The notes: generated by a model not told the origin, from the sequence alone. DNA of 64,000 bases from Coniferiporia sulphurascens (GCA_002794785.1 NBBA01000011.1:558001-622000), one strand, 5' to 3'; counted from the stretch's first letter, positions 1 through 17,094 are shown. Translations and numbers: made by a program.

Positions 1-282
1 AGTGCATATCCCCACCACCAGGTGCCAGCTCGGAATTGCAGTCTGTAGGAAACCTCAGCAGATCTCACAGGTAAGGCACATCAATGATTTCGAAGGAAGT
101 GGTCTCAAGCGACCGTCATTGTTACCAAAAAGAATGCTTTCAAGAATCATCTTGAGCGTGATTGAGTAAGGCGGTGCTGGCTAACAGCAGTGACGGACGA
201 GCATGGAGGAAAGCATCAAACAAGAGAGTACAAGAGATTGCACGAGATCTACCGAGCAAAGAACACGAGAAGGGGCTTCAGG

Positions 283-2237
283 CTAGTTGGTCAAAGACGA
301 GTCGACCGGAGAGTCTCTGGGTAATTCAACTGAGGACCCAGATGGTGCCTCAATGGAGATCAAAGGGACCTTCTTTCCCCTACCGCCCTTTCCTCTGTTT
401 CGACAGCCCCTTCGTGTTTTCTTTTTGTACGGGAGTGGGGCTGAAACTGGACCTTCCGACGGAAGAGCAATGGACGTGTCGTTGATAGGAGAGTCGTTCA
501 CCGAATGTGTAGCGCGCTTAATCTCGTCCTCTATCGTTGCATATCTGCCAACACCGTCGCTGGGACCAGCATCGCCGGTGGATCCACCCAATCGGCTCTC
601 TTTGATTATGTCTGAGGCTCTCAGGCCAAGCTCGAGACGTTCCATCTTTAAAGTTGGAATAGAAGGGTGTCCCTTTAGAGCGGTCGTAGCATGCGAGCTA
701 GGAGCCAGGGCGGCTAAAGATTTATCATTGACGCCGGCAGGCAAAACAGAGAGTTCTCCAGGAGAAAGTGAACCGGGACCACCAGGACCGCAGGAAGCGG
801 AAAAACCAAGGTAGATGTCAGGTGCCGTACACTGACCACAATCTGAGAATGCACCCTTGACGGTCATCAGCGACGCCCTGGAAGGGGCGGGCGTAGTGAT
901 GCATTCCAAGGAGAGCAACGACAGGTTTGCAGACGCGAATGACTGTATAGACATTGATCCATGTGATACAACTGTAGTTAAAGGTTCATTATCCGTTTCC
1001 AAGGGGGATGTGGGCGTTGAGGGGCTTGAACGCTCGGACGAATCCTTCTGTGAATCGCGGAGAGCAATGGTGGGTGATGAGTCGTCAAGGACGACAGCAG
1101 TCGATGATCTATTGGAAAAGACAGGAGTTGTCGGTCCACTGAGAACACCCGCATTCAATGGAATGTCGATGGTGTCGCTTGCATTGGAAGAGCCAGCATC
1201 GGGTCCGATCATGTACCCAGGGCTCAAAATCGAAGCAGCAAGCGAGTACATAGACGAGATTCGAGAGATATAACGAGAAGCCGTAGACTGCAATACACGC
1301 CTCAAAGAAGGCGACTTACCCGCTGTGACGGGCAGGGAGGTGGCCGTGTCCGCGATGTTAGTATCGGAAATAGAATGATGTTTTTCATTGTCATAAATCG
1401 TAAAGCTGAAATAAACGGAAGCCATCATGGGCCTGTATGACTGATCAAACGTGTCAGTTGGAGAAATATGTCGCGGCAAAATAGGAAACGTACGACAGAA
1501 ATAGACCCGTTGGTGGCCGACCATACCACAAAGACCGAGAGTCCAAGGCATTTTCCGAGCACTGGAGCAAGAGTCACTAGCGTAATAAGGAGCGAAAAAA
1601 TGAAAGCCTTGAACTCATTTGAATGAAGGAGCCAATTTGAGCCAGGACATGGCTCCGTCAAGTTGACAGGTAGTTCGCCCAGCCGGCTATCCGTTGACGT
1701 CGCCCAGTTGACGCTATTCCAGACACCATTTCCGAGTGCGTATTGCGGTAAAGGAACAACACCAGGTATAAATCGTGCTATAAATGGTATGTACTGTGTA
1801 ATCCTACGAGCTTCGAGTGGCCTGGTCTTCGACATGCCAGACGCAGTAGCAAAACCGTCGCTTGCGAGTTCTAAAATATCGAGCTTGTCAACCATCTTGT
1901 GCGATTGTCGATAAATGAAGTAGTCCGCTATGAGACAGTTGTGGGTTGTATTGGTGTTGTACGATGTGTAGCCTTCAAAGGTGCAGGTGGCACTCCTGTC
2001 GGCCGCGATGGCACCGGTCTTGTCCGTGGCATGACAGACTGGATACGGACCGGTGTATGGGCTCTTGAAGGCTGGCTTCAATGGAACGATTTTGGGGACG
2101 CCACCCCGGTCTGTGTCCACGTATGACCCGAAGGTGGCAAACCTGCGCAGATAATTAGCCGTACCGGAACTTCGCCTGGGGACTAGGCTGAGGGCCGCCA
2201 TGACAAGCCTCAGGAGCAAGGCGCTGGGAAAGAGCAT
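283..2237 (-). CDS. Hypothetical membrane protein with disordered C-terminal half
   Basis: I do not recognise this gene. Two overlapping frames join cleanly through an intron at about 1441-1493 (GTACGT donor, CTGAC branch-like site, CAG acceptor), giving a protein of roughly 600 residues that ends at the stop at 283-285. The N-terminus is hydrophobic. Residues 1 to about 205 form a Cys- and Asn-containing, possibly lumenal part with NTT and NLT glycosylation sequons. A strongly hydrophobic segment follows at about residues 210-245, in the exon before the intron. The rest is Ser/Thr/Pro-rich and looks disordered, with a short basic Lys/Arg/Gly-rich stretch near the C-terminus. A single-pass membrane protein with a cytoplasmic tail is an inference. 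Further small introns in the first half cannot be excluded, and the start at 2237 is simply the first in-frame ATG. It lies downstream of the IleRS gene on the same strand. Confidence 0.5.
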
Positions 2238-2646
2238 GACTATCGCAGGATATTAAAGGGGGTGGAGAAGGTATGAGGGAGGGCAATGGATGGGCGGGTG
2301 GCAGTCCTTTATAGAGGAACGGACAGAAATAGAGTGAAATTCCGGCGGAACCACCGTCATGATCGACGCTCAATCGTATTGCGTCCTGTCTGTCACAAGT
2401 AACGCCTAGCGTCTTGAAAAACAGCGATTTGACTATACAAGGGATACGCACAAATATATTGGATGCCGTCTTCCATCTTTACTGTGCGCAGGCTGAAGAG
2501 ACGGCGAGCTTTGCGCACAGATACAGTGCTGTGCATGAGGGGGCTTTCCTTTGTTTTGACAGGTTTTATGGTTGAGAAGGGCTGGCAAGCGCGTCATTAT
2601 ATTCATTATATGCAAATGTAGTCTAAATTATTAGTGTACTTAGTCC
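2238..2646. other. Intergenic region between IleRS and the hypothetical membrane protein
   Basis: About 410 bases between the IleRS stop and the start of the next gene on the same strand. It must hold the IleRS 3' end and the promoter of the downstream gene. Open frames here (for example 2155-2451 on the minus strand) are Pro/Ser-rich and show no family resemblance, so I read them as leader sequence. Confidence 0.5.
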
Positions 2647-6819
<4,173 letters not shown>

Positions 6820-7154
6820 CGAGCCGAGACAAATTATATCAGAGGTCCAGATTTAGAGAGAAAAGCCGCATGGATGAGAACAAGAGCAATTATAATGATG
6901 ATTTTTAAGTTGCTGAGCGTGACGGACGCGCGACACGCGACAGCCGCGTCACGCAGGCGTTACGCGTTGTTTGGTTTTTATTTACCTCGGTGGTCGCGGT
7001 TCATGTTGCTTTAAATGGGTTTACGTTTTCGGTTAACCAACCTTCCCTCCTGCCACTACCAGTCTCTCGTTCGTCCTCCTCCCGACGGCCTACGCGACGA
7101 ACCGACCTCTCTTGAAGCTGTTCTAGACGATCAGCAGACTTTTCTTGAGCCGCC
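6820..7154. promoter_or_regulatory. Divergent promoter region, IleRS / B-type cyclin, with MCB-like sites
   Basis: A 335 bp gap separates the two divergent start codons. It contains a run of ACGCG elements: ACGCGC at 6926-6931, ACGCGA at 6935-6940 and a perfect ACGCGT at 6962-6967. In other fungi ACGCGT is the MCB element bound by the Mbp1/Swi6-type (MBF) cell-cycle factor. Cell-cycle control of the cyclin through these sites is an inference. A pyrimidine-rich stretch precedes the cyclin ATG. Confidence 0.5.
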
Positions 7155-9042
7155 ATGGCATCTAACATCCCCGTGAGTTTTGTTATCCATCTCAACGTCG
7201 GCGTGAACATCACTGACCACCACATCCACATCCTATCCTCCATCCATACCAGACTCGCCGAGTGACGCGGGCGACTCGCGTGGTGATAAAAGAAAATGAG
7301 AACGCCAATGCCCGACCGTCGCGCATTACGACCCGCTCAAAGCCTCCGTCATCCACAGCGGTCGCTGTTCCAAGTGCTTCAACTCGTGCAGCCGCTCTGT
7401 CCGATGCAGCTGCTCAGAACAAGAGGAAGCGTGAAGCGCTGGGCGAGGTGACTGGCAAGGCCGTCAACAACAAAGCTAAGGCTGCCGCAGATGCGAAGGG
7501 GAAAGGGAAGGACACCGCTGTTCTCAAGCCTGCCAAGCCGACTACTGGAACTACTGCTGCTCGAGTGCCTCTTCGCCCTGTGTCGACTCGTGCACGCAGC
7601 GGCCTCACCCAGCAACCGAAGGCCAAGGTTGAAATTGAGCCTCCCTCTAAGGCAGTTGCGGTAGTCGAGATACCCCTTCCGACCAATGCTTCCCGCCGGC
7701 CCACCGCTCGGGTGACATCTGGTACTGCAGCCTCTATTGCAGCCTCTCGTCGGACCTTCCGTAAAGGGACTCAATCCACCTTGATCGAAGAGAAACTGGA
7801 TACTCTTGAAGAAGAGCCTATACCGAAGAGGCAACGTACGTCTTCTGAGGTTGGCGATGAGAATCAGTTGGTGGACCTCGAGAGAGAATCAGAAGTCGCT
7901 GATGTTGAGAACATTGCGCCTGAGGTTGTGGTTAATCAGGACACTGAGGAGGAGCAGGATTGGGATGACCTTGATCGCGATGATGACGACGATCCTCTAA
8001 TGGTCAGCGAATATGTTATCGACATCTTTAATTATTTGAAGGTCGTTGAGGTGAGCCCCTATCATACAATCACACAGTCGGTTGGAAATTGATCCGAGTT
8101 CATGTCTAGCAAACGTCCATGCCTAATCCGAACTACATGGAGAACCAGAAGGAGCTCGCGTGGAAAATGCGCGGAATCCTCATGGACTGGCTCATTCAAG
8201 TGCACTCTCGTTTCAAGCTACTGCCTGAAACTCTATTTCTCTGTGTCAATCTAATCGACCGCTTCCTCTCCGCACGGGTTGTGTCCCTTGCCAAATTGCA
8301 ACTTGTCGGGGTCACGTGCATGTTCATTTCTGCAAAAGTGGAAGAGACGATCGCGCCATCGGTAACAAACTTTATCTACTGTGCGGACTCTTCATACACG
8401 GAACAAGAGATTCTTCAGGCAGAGAAGTACATTCTTAAAACGCTCGACTGGAATCTGAGCTATCCCTGTCCCTTAAACTTTTTGCGACGAATCAGTAAAG
8501 CGGATGATTATAATGTGCAAGTGCGTACGATTGGAAAGTATCTCATTGAGATAGGATGTCTGGAGTGGCGCCTGCTTGCTGCTCCACCTTCTCTCATGGC
8601 CGCTGCTGGAATGTGGCTTGCACGTCTCATTTTGGATTCCCCAGACTGGGTACGTCATAGATTTTCCTTTAGTATCGTCTCACCCTTGCTCATTCACATG
8701 TAGACCCCTAATCTCCGTCATTTCTCGTCGTACCCCGAAGAGGCCCTTCTTCCGACGGCGAACCTAATCCTTAATTACATCCTCAAGCCGATTGCGCATG
8801 AGTCCTTTTATAAGAAATACGCTTCGAAGAAGTACATGAAGGTTTGTCCCTACGTCTTTCTCGGTTTCACCCTTACCGACCGCTTGCCCATTTAGGCGAG
8901 CGTCTTTGTACGTGAATGGGCCCTGGAGCGATGGCAGGAGCAAACGATGGTCAACCTCGAGGCGGACTTGCCGCAGCTCAAGGAGGAGGCACGTCGACAT
9001 GCCGAGGAGATCGCACAGTTGCATGCCGAGCGCGGAGAATAA
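7155..9042 (+). CDS. G2/mitotic-specific B-type cyclin
   Basis: Regulatory subunit of the Cdk1 kinase. Five exons (7155-7172, 7253-8050, 8110-8649, 8704-8841, 8896-9042) with consensus splice sites add up exactly to 546 codons plus stop. The first exon codes only MASNIP. The N-terminal ~260 residues are basic and disordered and carry a destruction-box-like REALGEVTG at about residue 61, followed by an acidic stretch. The cyclin box starts at about residue 270, with PNYMENQKELAWKMRGILMD carrying the MRxIL signature of B cyclins, then LFLCVNLIDRFL and QLVGVTCMFISAKVEE. The second cyclin fold lies in exons 3-4 (LDWNLSYPCPLNFLRR, then YLIEIGCLEWR). The C-terminus is a short charged coiled coil. 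Assignment to the B family is firm; which fungal B cyclin (S-phase or mitotic) cannot be decided by eye. Confidence 0.93.
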
Positions 9043-10412
9043 GCTTGCACGGCGAACAAAGACTACTTGCATTCTGCATTGGACCATCTTCACGACGCGA
9101 TACGACCTTCCTTCCTTCCGCACCTCACCTCACCCATCATTCAGAACCCAAGCATCTTCATCGCTGTGTCCGCTAGACCGCCTTGCGTAAAACATCCGCC
9201 TGTACCAGACAACAAAGCAATCTAAATCCATCCATAACTCCTATGTCTATGCATTCCGTGTTCGATCATGTCTACTTCCCTCTCTTCTTTGAGGCCGTTT
9301 TGTCCTACTAGTTTTACATCGCGTGTCTTTATACAGCTATATATTCAAGGTTTGTCTGCTCTTTGCCTATAGTTCCAAACAAGCTACCAGTTTCTTTCCA
9401 CTAAGTCCTGTTTTGTCCGTATTTCACCTTCCGTACAATCTACTGCTTCCTTCTGCACATGCCCTCTATGCGTCTTCTCGAATAACGTTTTGATATTCAA
9501 AATCCGGTTTTTTTCGGCGTTAGTAAAGATGTTCAGTTTCACCGAGGGATATTTATCCGTACCGACGAAAAAAAAAGCCGCCCTGGAAGCTCCTGCCGGT
9601 CAATTGCTTACAATCTTATACATAAAGTTTTTTGGCTATGGTCTTGGCAGTTCTCGAGCGGCTCCTGAGTTTTTAGTCTTGCTTTAGCTTGTTAAGATAC
9701 TAGCTAAGAGTACCTCCTGCGAGACAACAAATCCTTGTCAACGATGATATGTTATCCTCGGTCGAAATAAAAAGAGACAAATTTAGAAGTACTTTATCCA
9801 AACGCGAAGGTTTTGGTTTTGGCACCGCTAGTACGCGTGTCCGCTCACACGGGCGGCGAGAAGCGGAAGCAAAAAAAAAAGAAGCACTTCGCCGACTCGT
9901 TGGTTCAGCAAGTTCACGAATACAAATTCTCAGTTTTAATCACCCCAAACCCAGCCGTAGCTGAACGTAACTGAACCGCCAGGAGCACTGACGAGCGAAG
10001 AATATTTCGTGTGGTTTCTGCTGTGTGCTGCTGTCTAGGGCTGGCCACTACTCGCCGATATTAATGGTGCCGGTGGTGCTGCCGGCGGCAATCATCTATA
10101 TCCAGTGGCATGGTGGCGGCACCGCGATTTTGATGTGCAGGCCGCAGGGTCGCTTAGAATGAGCGGCTGAGCGACGCAAAAAGCATGTTAAACGGACATG
10201 GGAAGTTCAACCCCCCGAAATGAAACAGTATGCGTTTAGGCACACCCTCTGACATAAAAGCTGCGGTTCTGGAAGCAAACTCGCAGCGTGCATCCTTCCG
10301 TAAGTTTCCAAACCGCCTCGGGCGCCTGCCGGCCGTGGAAAACCGTCCTCCGCTTCGTCTCGTCCCGTCTCGCTTCAGTTTCTCCGCTACCTTGACCAAG
10401 AGCTTATAAGCC
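9043..10412. other. Intergenic region downstream of the cyclin and upstream of FAD monooxygenase 1
   Basis: About 1.37 kb with no coding sequence I can support. The first ~400 bases are pyrimidine-rich, like a 3' UTR and terminator region. Open frames at 9490-9964 are short with A-rich runs and no recognisable family. The last ~70 bases before 10413 are CT-rich with TTATAAG directly before the start codon. Confidence 0.55.
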
Positions 10413-12535
10413 ATGGCATCTCATATTGAACCTCGTTTACGCCGCCCGCACTCGATGCCCTTTCCCAGATCTCCAGTCCTCGAAAACCTCTTCCGCCGTC
10501 GCGCGGCCGTCTCGTTGGACATCATCGTCATCGGAGGGAGCATAGGCGGGCTTTCTGCGGCGTACAATCTGAAGCAGGCGGGTCACAATGTTCGAGTGCT
10601 CGAAAAACGGGGCAGTGAGCTCGAGGTATGTGTTTTTCTCTTCCTCCTGCTCCGATAACGATCGCCTCGGAAAAAGCTGAGGGGAACCCGCCACGCTCCG
10701 TCTAGATATCTGGCGGCATGCGCGTCCCGCCGAACATGTCGAGACTTTTGCAACACTGGGGTCTAGGAAAACAGCTCATAGAGAAGGCCGTACAATGTCC
10801 TAAAATCGACTTCGTCGAAGGTGCGCATCCCACAGCTAGTTCTGTTCCCGCCGATCCCGATCCCGAACCTGATCGCTCGAACCCAAAATTCGTAGGTGCT
10901 ACGGGGGATTACCAGAGCTCGCTGGTATACCACAAGGAACTGATGAAGGAGCTGCAGGCAGAGATGTACGGGATGCATGTGCGTTGGCCATTTTCTCTGG
11001 GCGGCGATCACTGCGATCGCCGCTGCGGACGTTGAAACCAAACCGTATATATATCTAACGTTAATTTGGTTCCGCCTCTTTCTTTATCTGTACAGTATGG
11101 AGACCTCCACAACATGGTCCGCGAACTCGCAGTCCGCTCGGGCGTGCGGATAGACTACAACACGCAGGTGATGGACATCGACGTTCACAGGTCCACCGTG
11201 CTGCTTGCAGGCGGCAAGCGATTACGTGCAGACCTGATCGTGGGCGCAGATGGAATCAAAAGCTTGACACGCGAAAAAATCGTCGGTTATAGGGAGGTGC
11301 CTAAAGTTGGACCATATACGACCTATACGTGAGTGGGGCTGTCCATATGTCTAAGCAAATCGGTTGCGTCTAATGGCCGCCCCTAATATCAAAAAGATAC
11401 ATAGTCCCCGTGAGCGCAATGAAGAAGGACCCCAAATTGAAGTCATTAGTACAAGACGGGACGGTGCGTTTCGATTTGAACATCATCTTACCAATTATTA
11501 CTGACTTGTACACGGATTTGGAAAGTGGACATTATGGACTGGAAGCGTTGATTGCGTTCTCAGCTATCTAGTGGTACATTCATTTCATATCCAACTCTCG
11601 GCTCTCGGCCCTAACGCGCTTTTTGTATCAAGCGACCAACCGAATATGTTGTGCATATAATTGAACCCCACGACGACGCGAAGCCCGGCTGGGAAACCAT
11701 AGTTCCCCTATCAAAACTTAATGTATCACAATTTGAAGACAGGTGGGCTGACGTCTCTTTGGTAGTAACCTAAACTCATTCACATTATGATGCCTTTACT
11801 ACAGGGTGCAACGACTTGTTGCCTTAGGCACTTACGCTACCGAGACATTACACGTTCTCCAGACGCAGCTCGACGGCTGGTACTCCGATAGCGGAAGAGC
11901 GGTACTCGTCGGAAGCGCTGTCCATGTCTCTTGTGTATGTTGCTAGCACTACGGGTTAATCCTGTCCGTCTTCTTTAACTAACAGACGACACCAACAGCC
12001 ATCATCGACAAACGAGGCAGCACTGGCCATGGAAGATGGCGCCGTTCTAGGTAGCCTCTTCTCGCGACTTCAAACGCGCAACACAGACGAGATTCTGCGT
12101 CTCCTAAGGGCATACCAAGAAATGCGACAGGACCGCTGCACGTCTACGGTCCAGTCCGACTGTGAGCTGGTCGCGTTCTCAACTCTGCCAGAGGGGCCCG
12201 AACGCAGAGAACGAGACGAGGGCTTCCGACTATCACGCATGCAGCAGAGCCTCGACTGGGAGAACGCCGGCGAGGACATCCTGCGCGGCGCATGGGAGGA
12301 GTTCCGTGCCTCGTTCGGCTACGAAGCGTACGACGCCGCAGACGATTGGTGGGTCGACTGGGGTGTGATGCTCCAGCGCATGACCGCCGTAGAAAGCATG
12401 ACATCGAGTGTGACGGTAGCGTCGGTGGTCACCGAAGATGGATATGACTCCGACAGACTCGATCGGATACCCTCGCACTCGCCTATACTCAGAGGCCTGA
12501 GGATGCAGACCGTGACCTCGTCCACCGGCCTCTGA
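10413..12535 (+). CDS. FAD-dependent aromatic-type monooxygenase, paralog 1
   Basis: Group A flavin monooxygenase (salicylate hydroxylase / PaxM-like fold), expected to hydroxylate or epoxidise a small substrate with NAD(P)H and O2. Eight exons give about 535 residues: 10413-10625, 10706-10978, 11096-11328, 11397-11463, from 11526, about 11633-11742, about 11806-11934, and from about 12002 to 12535. The N-terminal Rossmann motif is IIVIGGSIGGLSAAYNL (about residues 37-53). RVPPNMSRLLQHWGLG follows at the start of exon 2, and the middle motif LIVGADGIKSL is intact. The second FAD motif, normally GDAAH, reads GSAVH here (11911-11925), so the phosphate-binding Asp is missing. The C-terminus ends in the family's YDAADDWWVDWG block. 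Its closest relative in the window is paralog 2, with the same LFRRRA N-terminus and exon borders. The substrate is unknown. Confidence 0.85.
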
Positions 12536-15500
12536 GCCCCCAGCTCCCATCGGACAGCCGCGCCGCTTCGCCTTTGCAACCTTATAGACTGTATTACTTG
12601 GCCTTGGCCGTCCACCTATTTCTGTCATCAATCACACAGCATTAGTACATACCCCCAGTCAAATTGCTTTCCCTGTTCGCGCCTCGCTATCACGAAATAC
12701 ACGACTGTGACGACTATCACTGGCAATATTAATATAATCAGTTACATCTGCAGATGCGCAATCACCGCGCCGTCCCCTTGGCCTAGATCCTGCGTGATTG
12801 ACCGGGCTTTTACCCTCCGAGTACCTTGAGTGGATTAGCAACGAAAGGGAAGCTGACTATGCATATGCCTTCGAAGGCCGAGCCATGCTCATGTGTCAGG
12901 CGCGTGTTCAGAAGACGGGGAAGGAACAACGGCCAAAGGACAAAACCACCGTGAAGTCATCTAGATCGTCAGCCAGTAGTGTACATACTTACCACTCCCG
13001 CGCACTAGTACTAGACTTCGGATTTCCATCAGAGCTCTGGAACGTCTTGTTTATCTATTTGCCTAAACCCAGACGCTACGAGCGCTCAGGAGCTTCATGC
13101 AGGGCGCTACTGCCAGTGCATATCTAAGTTAGATTGAACATCGTTGGACAGCATGACCGAAACCAATCAAACCGCCGGCGCCAGTAACGGACCGATGATA
13201 CCCGCCATATGTTCAATCGCATCAGTAACGGGGAGGGGCCCGCTCAGGAAAATAAATCAAAGGATTATCCGATTATCTTGTCTAACTGTTCCTAAAAGCT
13301 ATCATATGTCCCGCACGATCCCATCGGGGTCACGGTGAGGAACAACATCCGCAACAGCACGCATGCGCATCCAAGCTACCCTGCCCGCTAGCGGTCACTT
13401 TGACCGGTTTTATGTCTTGTAGCCTTTGCAATATATGACTATAAGGTAAGTACTGAATGCTAAGTTCAGGTCATGCGCGGGCCCCAGAGATGCATACCGC
13501 GATTCGACTTTCAAGCCCTAGCTGTGTTCATCACGATGATATGGGTGCAATAGCATATAGCGTAGAAGATCGCGACATTCAGCATGTTAGCAGTAGTGAC
13601 CACCGACCATCGGACTAGCAATGCACAACCGATTTCTTGCATCCACTCCCTGTACGTGTAGATAGCGTAGAAGTGAATAGGTTAAGCAACCCTAATTCTC
13701 AAGTTGCAGTAGTTTGTGACCCTCGTATCTTGAGCCCGCTGTATTCCGGCTATTACGAGGCGGTCCAGTCCAGTCCCCCCACCTGTCCACCCGTTAGTAC
13801 CCGTCGTAGGACTACCCAGCGTGAATCTTCCCGGAAACCCGATTCGCTGCATAGTAAGTTCTCTTCAAGTTCCGTTTATTTTGGCCAAGAGAATGCGAGA
13901 TAACAAGACACGCCATAGCCTTGAAGATAACATGAGAGCAAGAGCTGAGTTAGCAAGACACTGGGGGTTACCCGATTCCGCGCCGGCTCGCATTTCCTTG
14001 ACAAAGCAACGCTACTCAACTCGTCAGCTTGTCTTCGTGATCCCTTGTTCGGATGATTTCGGCGAGGTACGAGGTTAACGCCACCATCCTCACGCAAGAA
14101 GAAAGCGAAAAGTCGAAAATGCACAGAAGATCAATCCTCCGTATCATGGAGATGCGAAAGATCCATGCTCAGAATAGATGCACGAACACGAATGGTCACT
14201 TATTCTGGGCAGGTACCTGGGGAACTGTTGCAACAGCGGGAGAATGGAAGACCTCAAGTCTAAATACTCATGGAAGTTCGAGTTTCGACATCTCAATCCC
14301 CAGGTTTTCCACAGCAACCTTTTGACGGAGCCTGCAAGCGATTATGTCAGAGCCAGAGTCTCGAGGAAGCATTTCCTGGAGGGCTGGCACGAGTCGGAGC
14401 CGTCCGTGAACATGAAACCGTAGCAAGAACCTGGAACGTCTTCGAATACACCGTGACCGACAGAAACGGTCATCTTTACGAAGCGCCCGATCGGTTTAAC
14501 GTTGGTTTTCGGTATCGCGAATTTCAAATGTCGTAAGAAAACGACCTGTGTGTTGCACTTGGCCTCGCTCGGGGCGAAAGGCTTGGTTCCACTGCTCGCC
14601 TGCCAATAGTCTCATAAAGAATCCGGAAGCATCCGACGAAGGGTGATAACCACGAGTAGTAGTGAAGAAACGAGGCAAGTTTCATTGAATACAAATTCTC
14701 GCAAAACGCAAGTCCGCGGGTTCCCATGTCCACGTTGAGACGCGTGTTCGGCGCGCCCAGCGGTGGGATTGCGGCACCTGTCGGAGCAAGGTTTTCTAAG
14801 CACGAATGAACTAAACGTGCGCCAAATTATCTCCGGCGACATGCACTCTCTACTAATAAATACAGTTGCACTCACGAAGTTTTTTTTTGAGTGAGAACGG
14901 ATATCAACGAGGGAACGTTCCAAATATCAGGGTATACGGTAGTACGTGAACGCGAGAAGTCTCGCAGCATGCGCCTCTGGATTTACGATGAAGCGGGAGC
15001 AGGTTGAGGGTGTAAAAAAAACAAAAAAACACTCGGACCAATTTCTTGGGATTATCTGCGGGACTCGGGAGCGGAGGATTGGGGAACTCGGGGGTTCGGA
15101 CGACGGTGGGCTCGAACCGGAAAACGGGACCTTTTCGGGGTTGCTCCGGTAGGCCGGGGATTTCCACCGGTGTCGGTAGCCGGGAGGCTGTGCTACTTCG
15201 GTAATAGTATAGTACAGTATCACGTGGACCTACAGTTACGGTAAGTGATACCGGCGTGCCTTGCCTTTCGCCGTCCCTCGGCGGACGTCAGTCGTAGTCG
15301 TCTCCATATACGCGCTGCTGCATGTTACGGACGCACGTCAACACTACACATTAAAGCCCTTTGTGTTGTTTCTCATTTTCCATTTGTCTGCAAATCTCCG
15401 CCTCGCGCATTCGCTTAGTACCCTTGGATACTGCGTAGGCACGACTTGCTGCGCTAGACGGCTTCTCTGCCACGCTGGGTCCACGCTATCAAGCTAACCC

Positions 15501-17094
15501 ATATCTGCGCTGTCTTTCATGTAAATTCGGCGTTTTTATTTTTGTTCTGTAGGACGTTGACGCAATGTTCGGTATGCCGTAACACTGGAGCAGACCCCGC
15601 ACTAATGCTTCGGATAGGACAAGTCGGAAATAGACTAGTTAGTGTGCGACTTCCCGTTCCCGGTCAAAACAGCGTCTGACCAGGTCGCAGTCCAACAGCA
15701 GCACAATCCTTGGCCTTCTTCGGTCTTCCTAAATACGTATTCAGTCGCCAGTCTCTCTAAACACGTTCTTCTTGATAGCCCGTCGCTAAAAAAAAACCCT
15801 GAGTGAGTCGAAAACGTCGCACGATCATTCTGCGGAAGAGCCACAGTCTGTACCAGCAAAGCCGATGCTGCCGACAGCAGCGCCAAACAGAAAAGAAGCA
15901 ACACAGATGACGCTGCCGTTCCGCGGGTGCAAATTTTTCTCACTGAAACTGGGCCGTTTCGATTCTCTTTAGGCTAAGCCGGATTGCTTTCACGGCGCAA
16001 GTCCCCTCGACAGACAAGATGAAGGAAAGGTAGCACATGATGCTTCGGTAAGACGTGTTGCATCCAAACGACCAGAGAATCTGCGTCTGCATCTTCGAAC
16101 GGGCCGCGCTCTGTGAGTGAGCCATCGCGAATATGCGATGTGATGTCACACGTAAGCGGCCGCCCTCGCCGGGCGTACTGAAGTCGCAAAGCAAGGGGGC
16201 TTTTGGGACAGCAGGGGGCCCACGGCACGACATCTCCTACATCCATGCCCGGGACCGCCCAGGAACGATACGTACCGCCCTAGTTTAGATTCATTTACTT
16301 TATTTTCCTTGATACTCATCGGGAAGTCAAATGAGAAGGATGGCGTGTGACTACACGTAGTGCGCGCGACTTGGCTCGGGTACGACACCACAACAACAGA
16401 CAGCGGCTGGCGGAGTCGTTATCTCCCTTTGCCCTACTAACTCAGAAAAGCTAGGCCGGGACTCTGGGCGTCTGACCTTTCACTGGCCCACCGGCGCTTT
16501 CCGAGAGACCGTCAGACGATCCACGCTCATAGAAATCCGGATCGGCGTGATTAGGTATTTGTGGTTGAATGTTCGCCGAACCGGACAAGTACACTCATCT
16601 GTATTGACATCAATGCTTCCTGGTTCTGCTGATTTTACCACCTCTTGCCTTTTGGCCGCTCGGCGACTCGGACATGCCCTCCGCCACCCTCAGAAGAAGT
16701 GCAAATTCCGCGCTCTGCTTTACTATCCCTCTGCTATCCGAGACGAGATCGCGGGGGTCGCCCTGGTAAGTCCCTTACCACGCCCCCTGAAAAAGAAACG
16801 TGCTTCGGAGCCAATCTCTTGGGATCTGGTCTGGCTCTGGACCCCTGCGAACTTCTTTTTACGCGTGGACTTTCCTTATTTCGTAAGGAAGACTTCTTTG
16901 ACGTATACGGCTTGTTGAGAACATACCTGAGAGAGCAACAGCCTACGATGCTTCCTGATCCTTTTGATCATGTTTAGCAGACTCGGGACCTCGATATAAG
17001 TAAGTCCATCGGGCACCTCCACCTCGGAGGACAGCAAGCCGCCCACGACTGATTTTCCTCGTCCTCGTCCTCAGACACCCTTCCCCTCCTCGCC
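12536..17094. other. Long gene-free region between monooxygenase 1 and the UbiA gene
   Basis: About 4.56 kb, unusually long for this gene-dense window. Both strands hold only short frames (mostly under 150 residues) without a recognised domain or a convincing intron-exon series. No transposase, reverse transcriptase or integrase motif, and no clear terminal repeats, could be seen. Overlapping frames at 13637-14536 (+) are the longest cluster of open sequence but match no family I know. It could be a decayed transposon or gene, or promoter and spacer DNA. Confidence 0.5.
16994..16999 (+). promoter_or_regulatory. TATA-like box of the UbiA gene
   Basis: TATAAG about 100 bases upstream of the ATG at 17095, within an otherwise CT-rich leader. 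Position and sequence fit a core promoter; this is not proven. Confidence 0.4.

Noticed and set aside
12536..17094. Retrotransposon or DNA transposon in the long spacer
   Set aside because: No reverse transcriptase, integrase or transposase motif and no clear terminal repeats or target-site duplication could be seen by eye; left as unexplained DNA.
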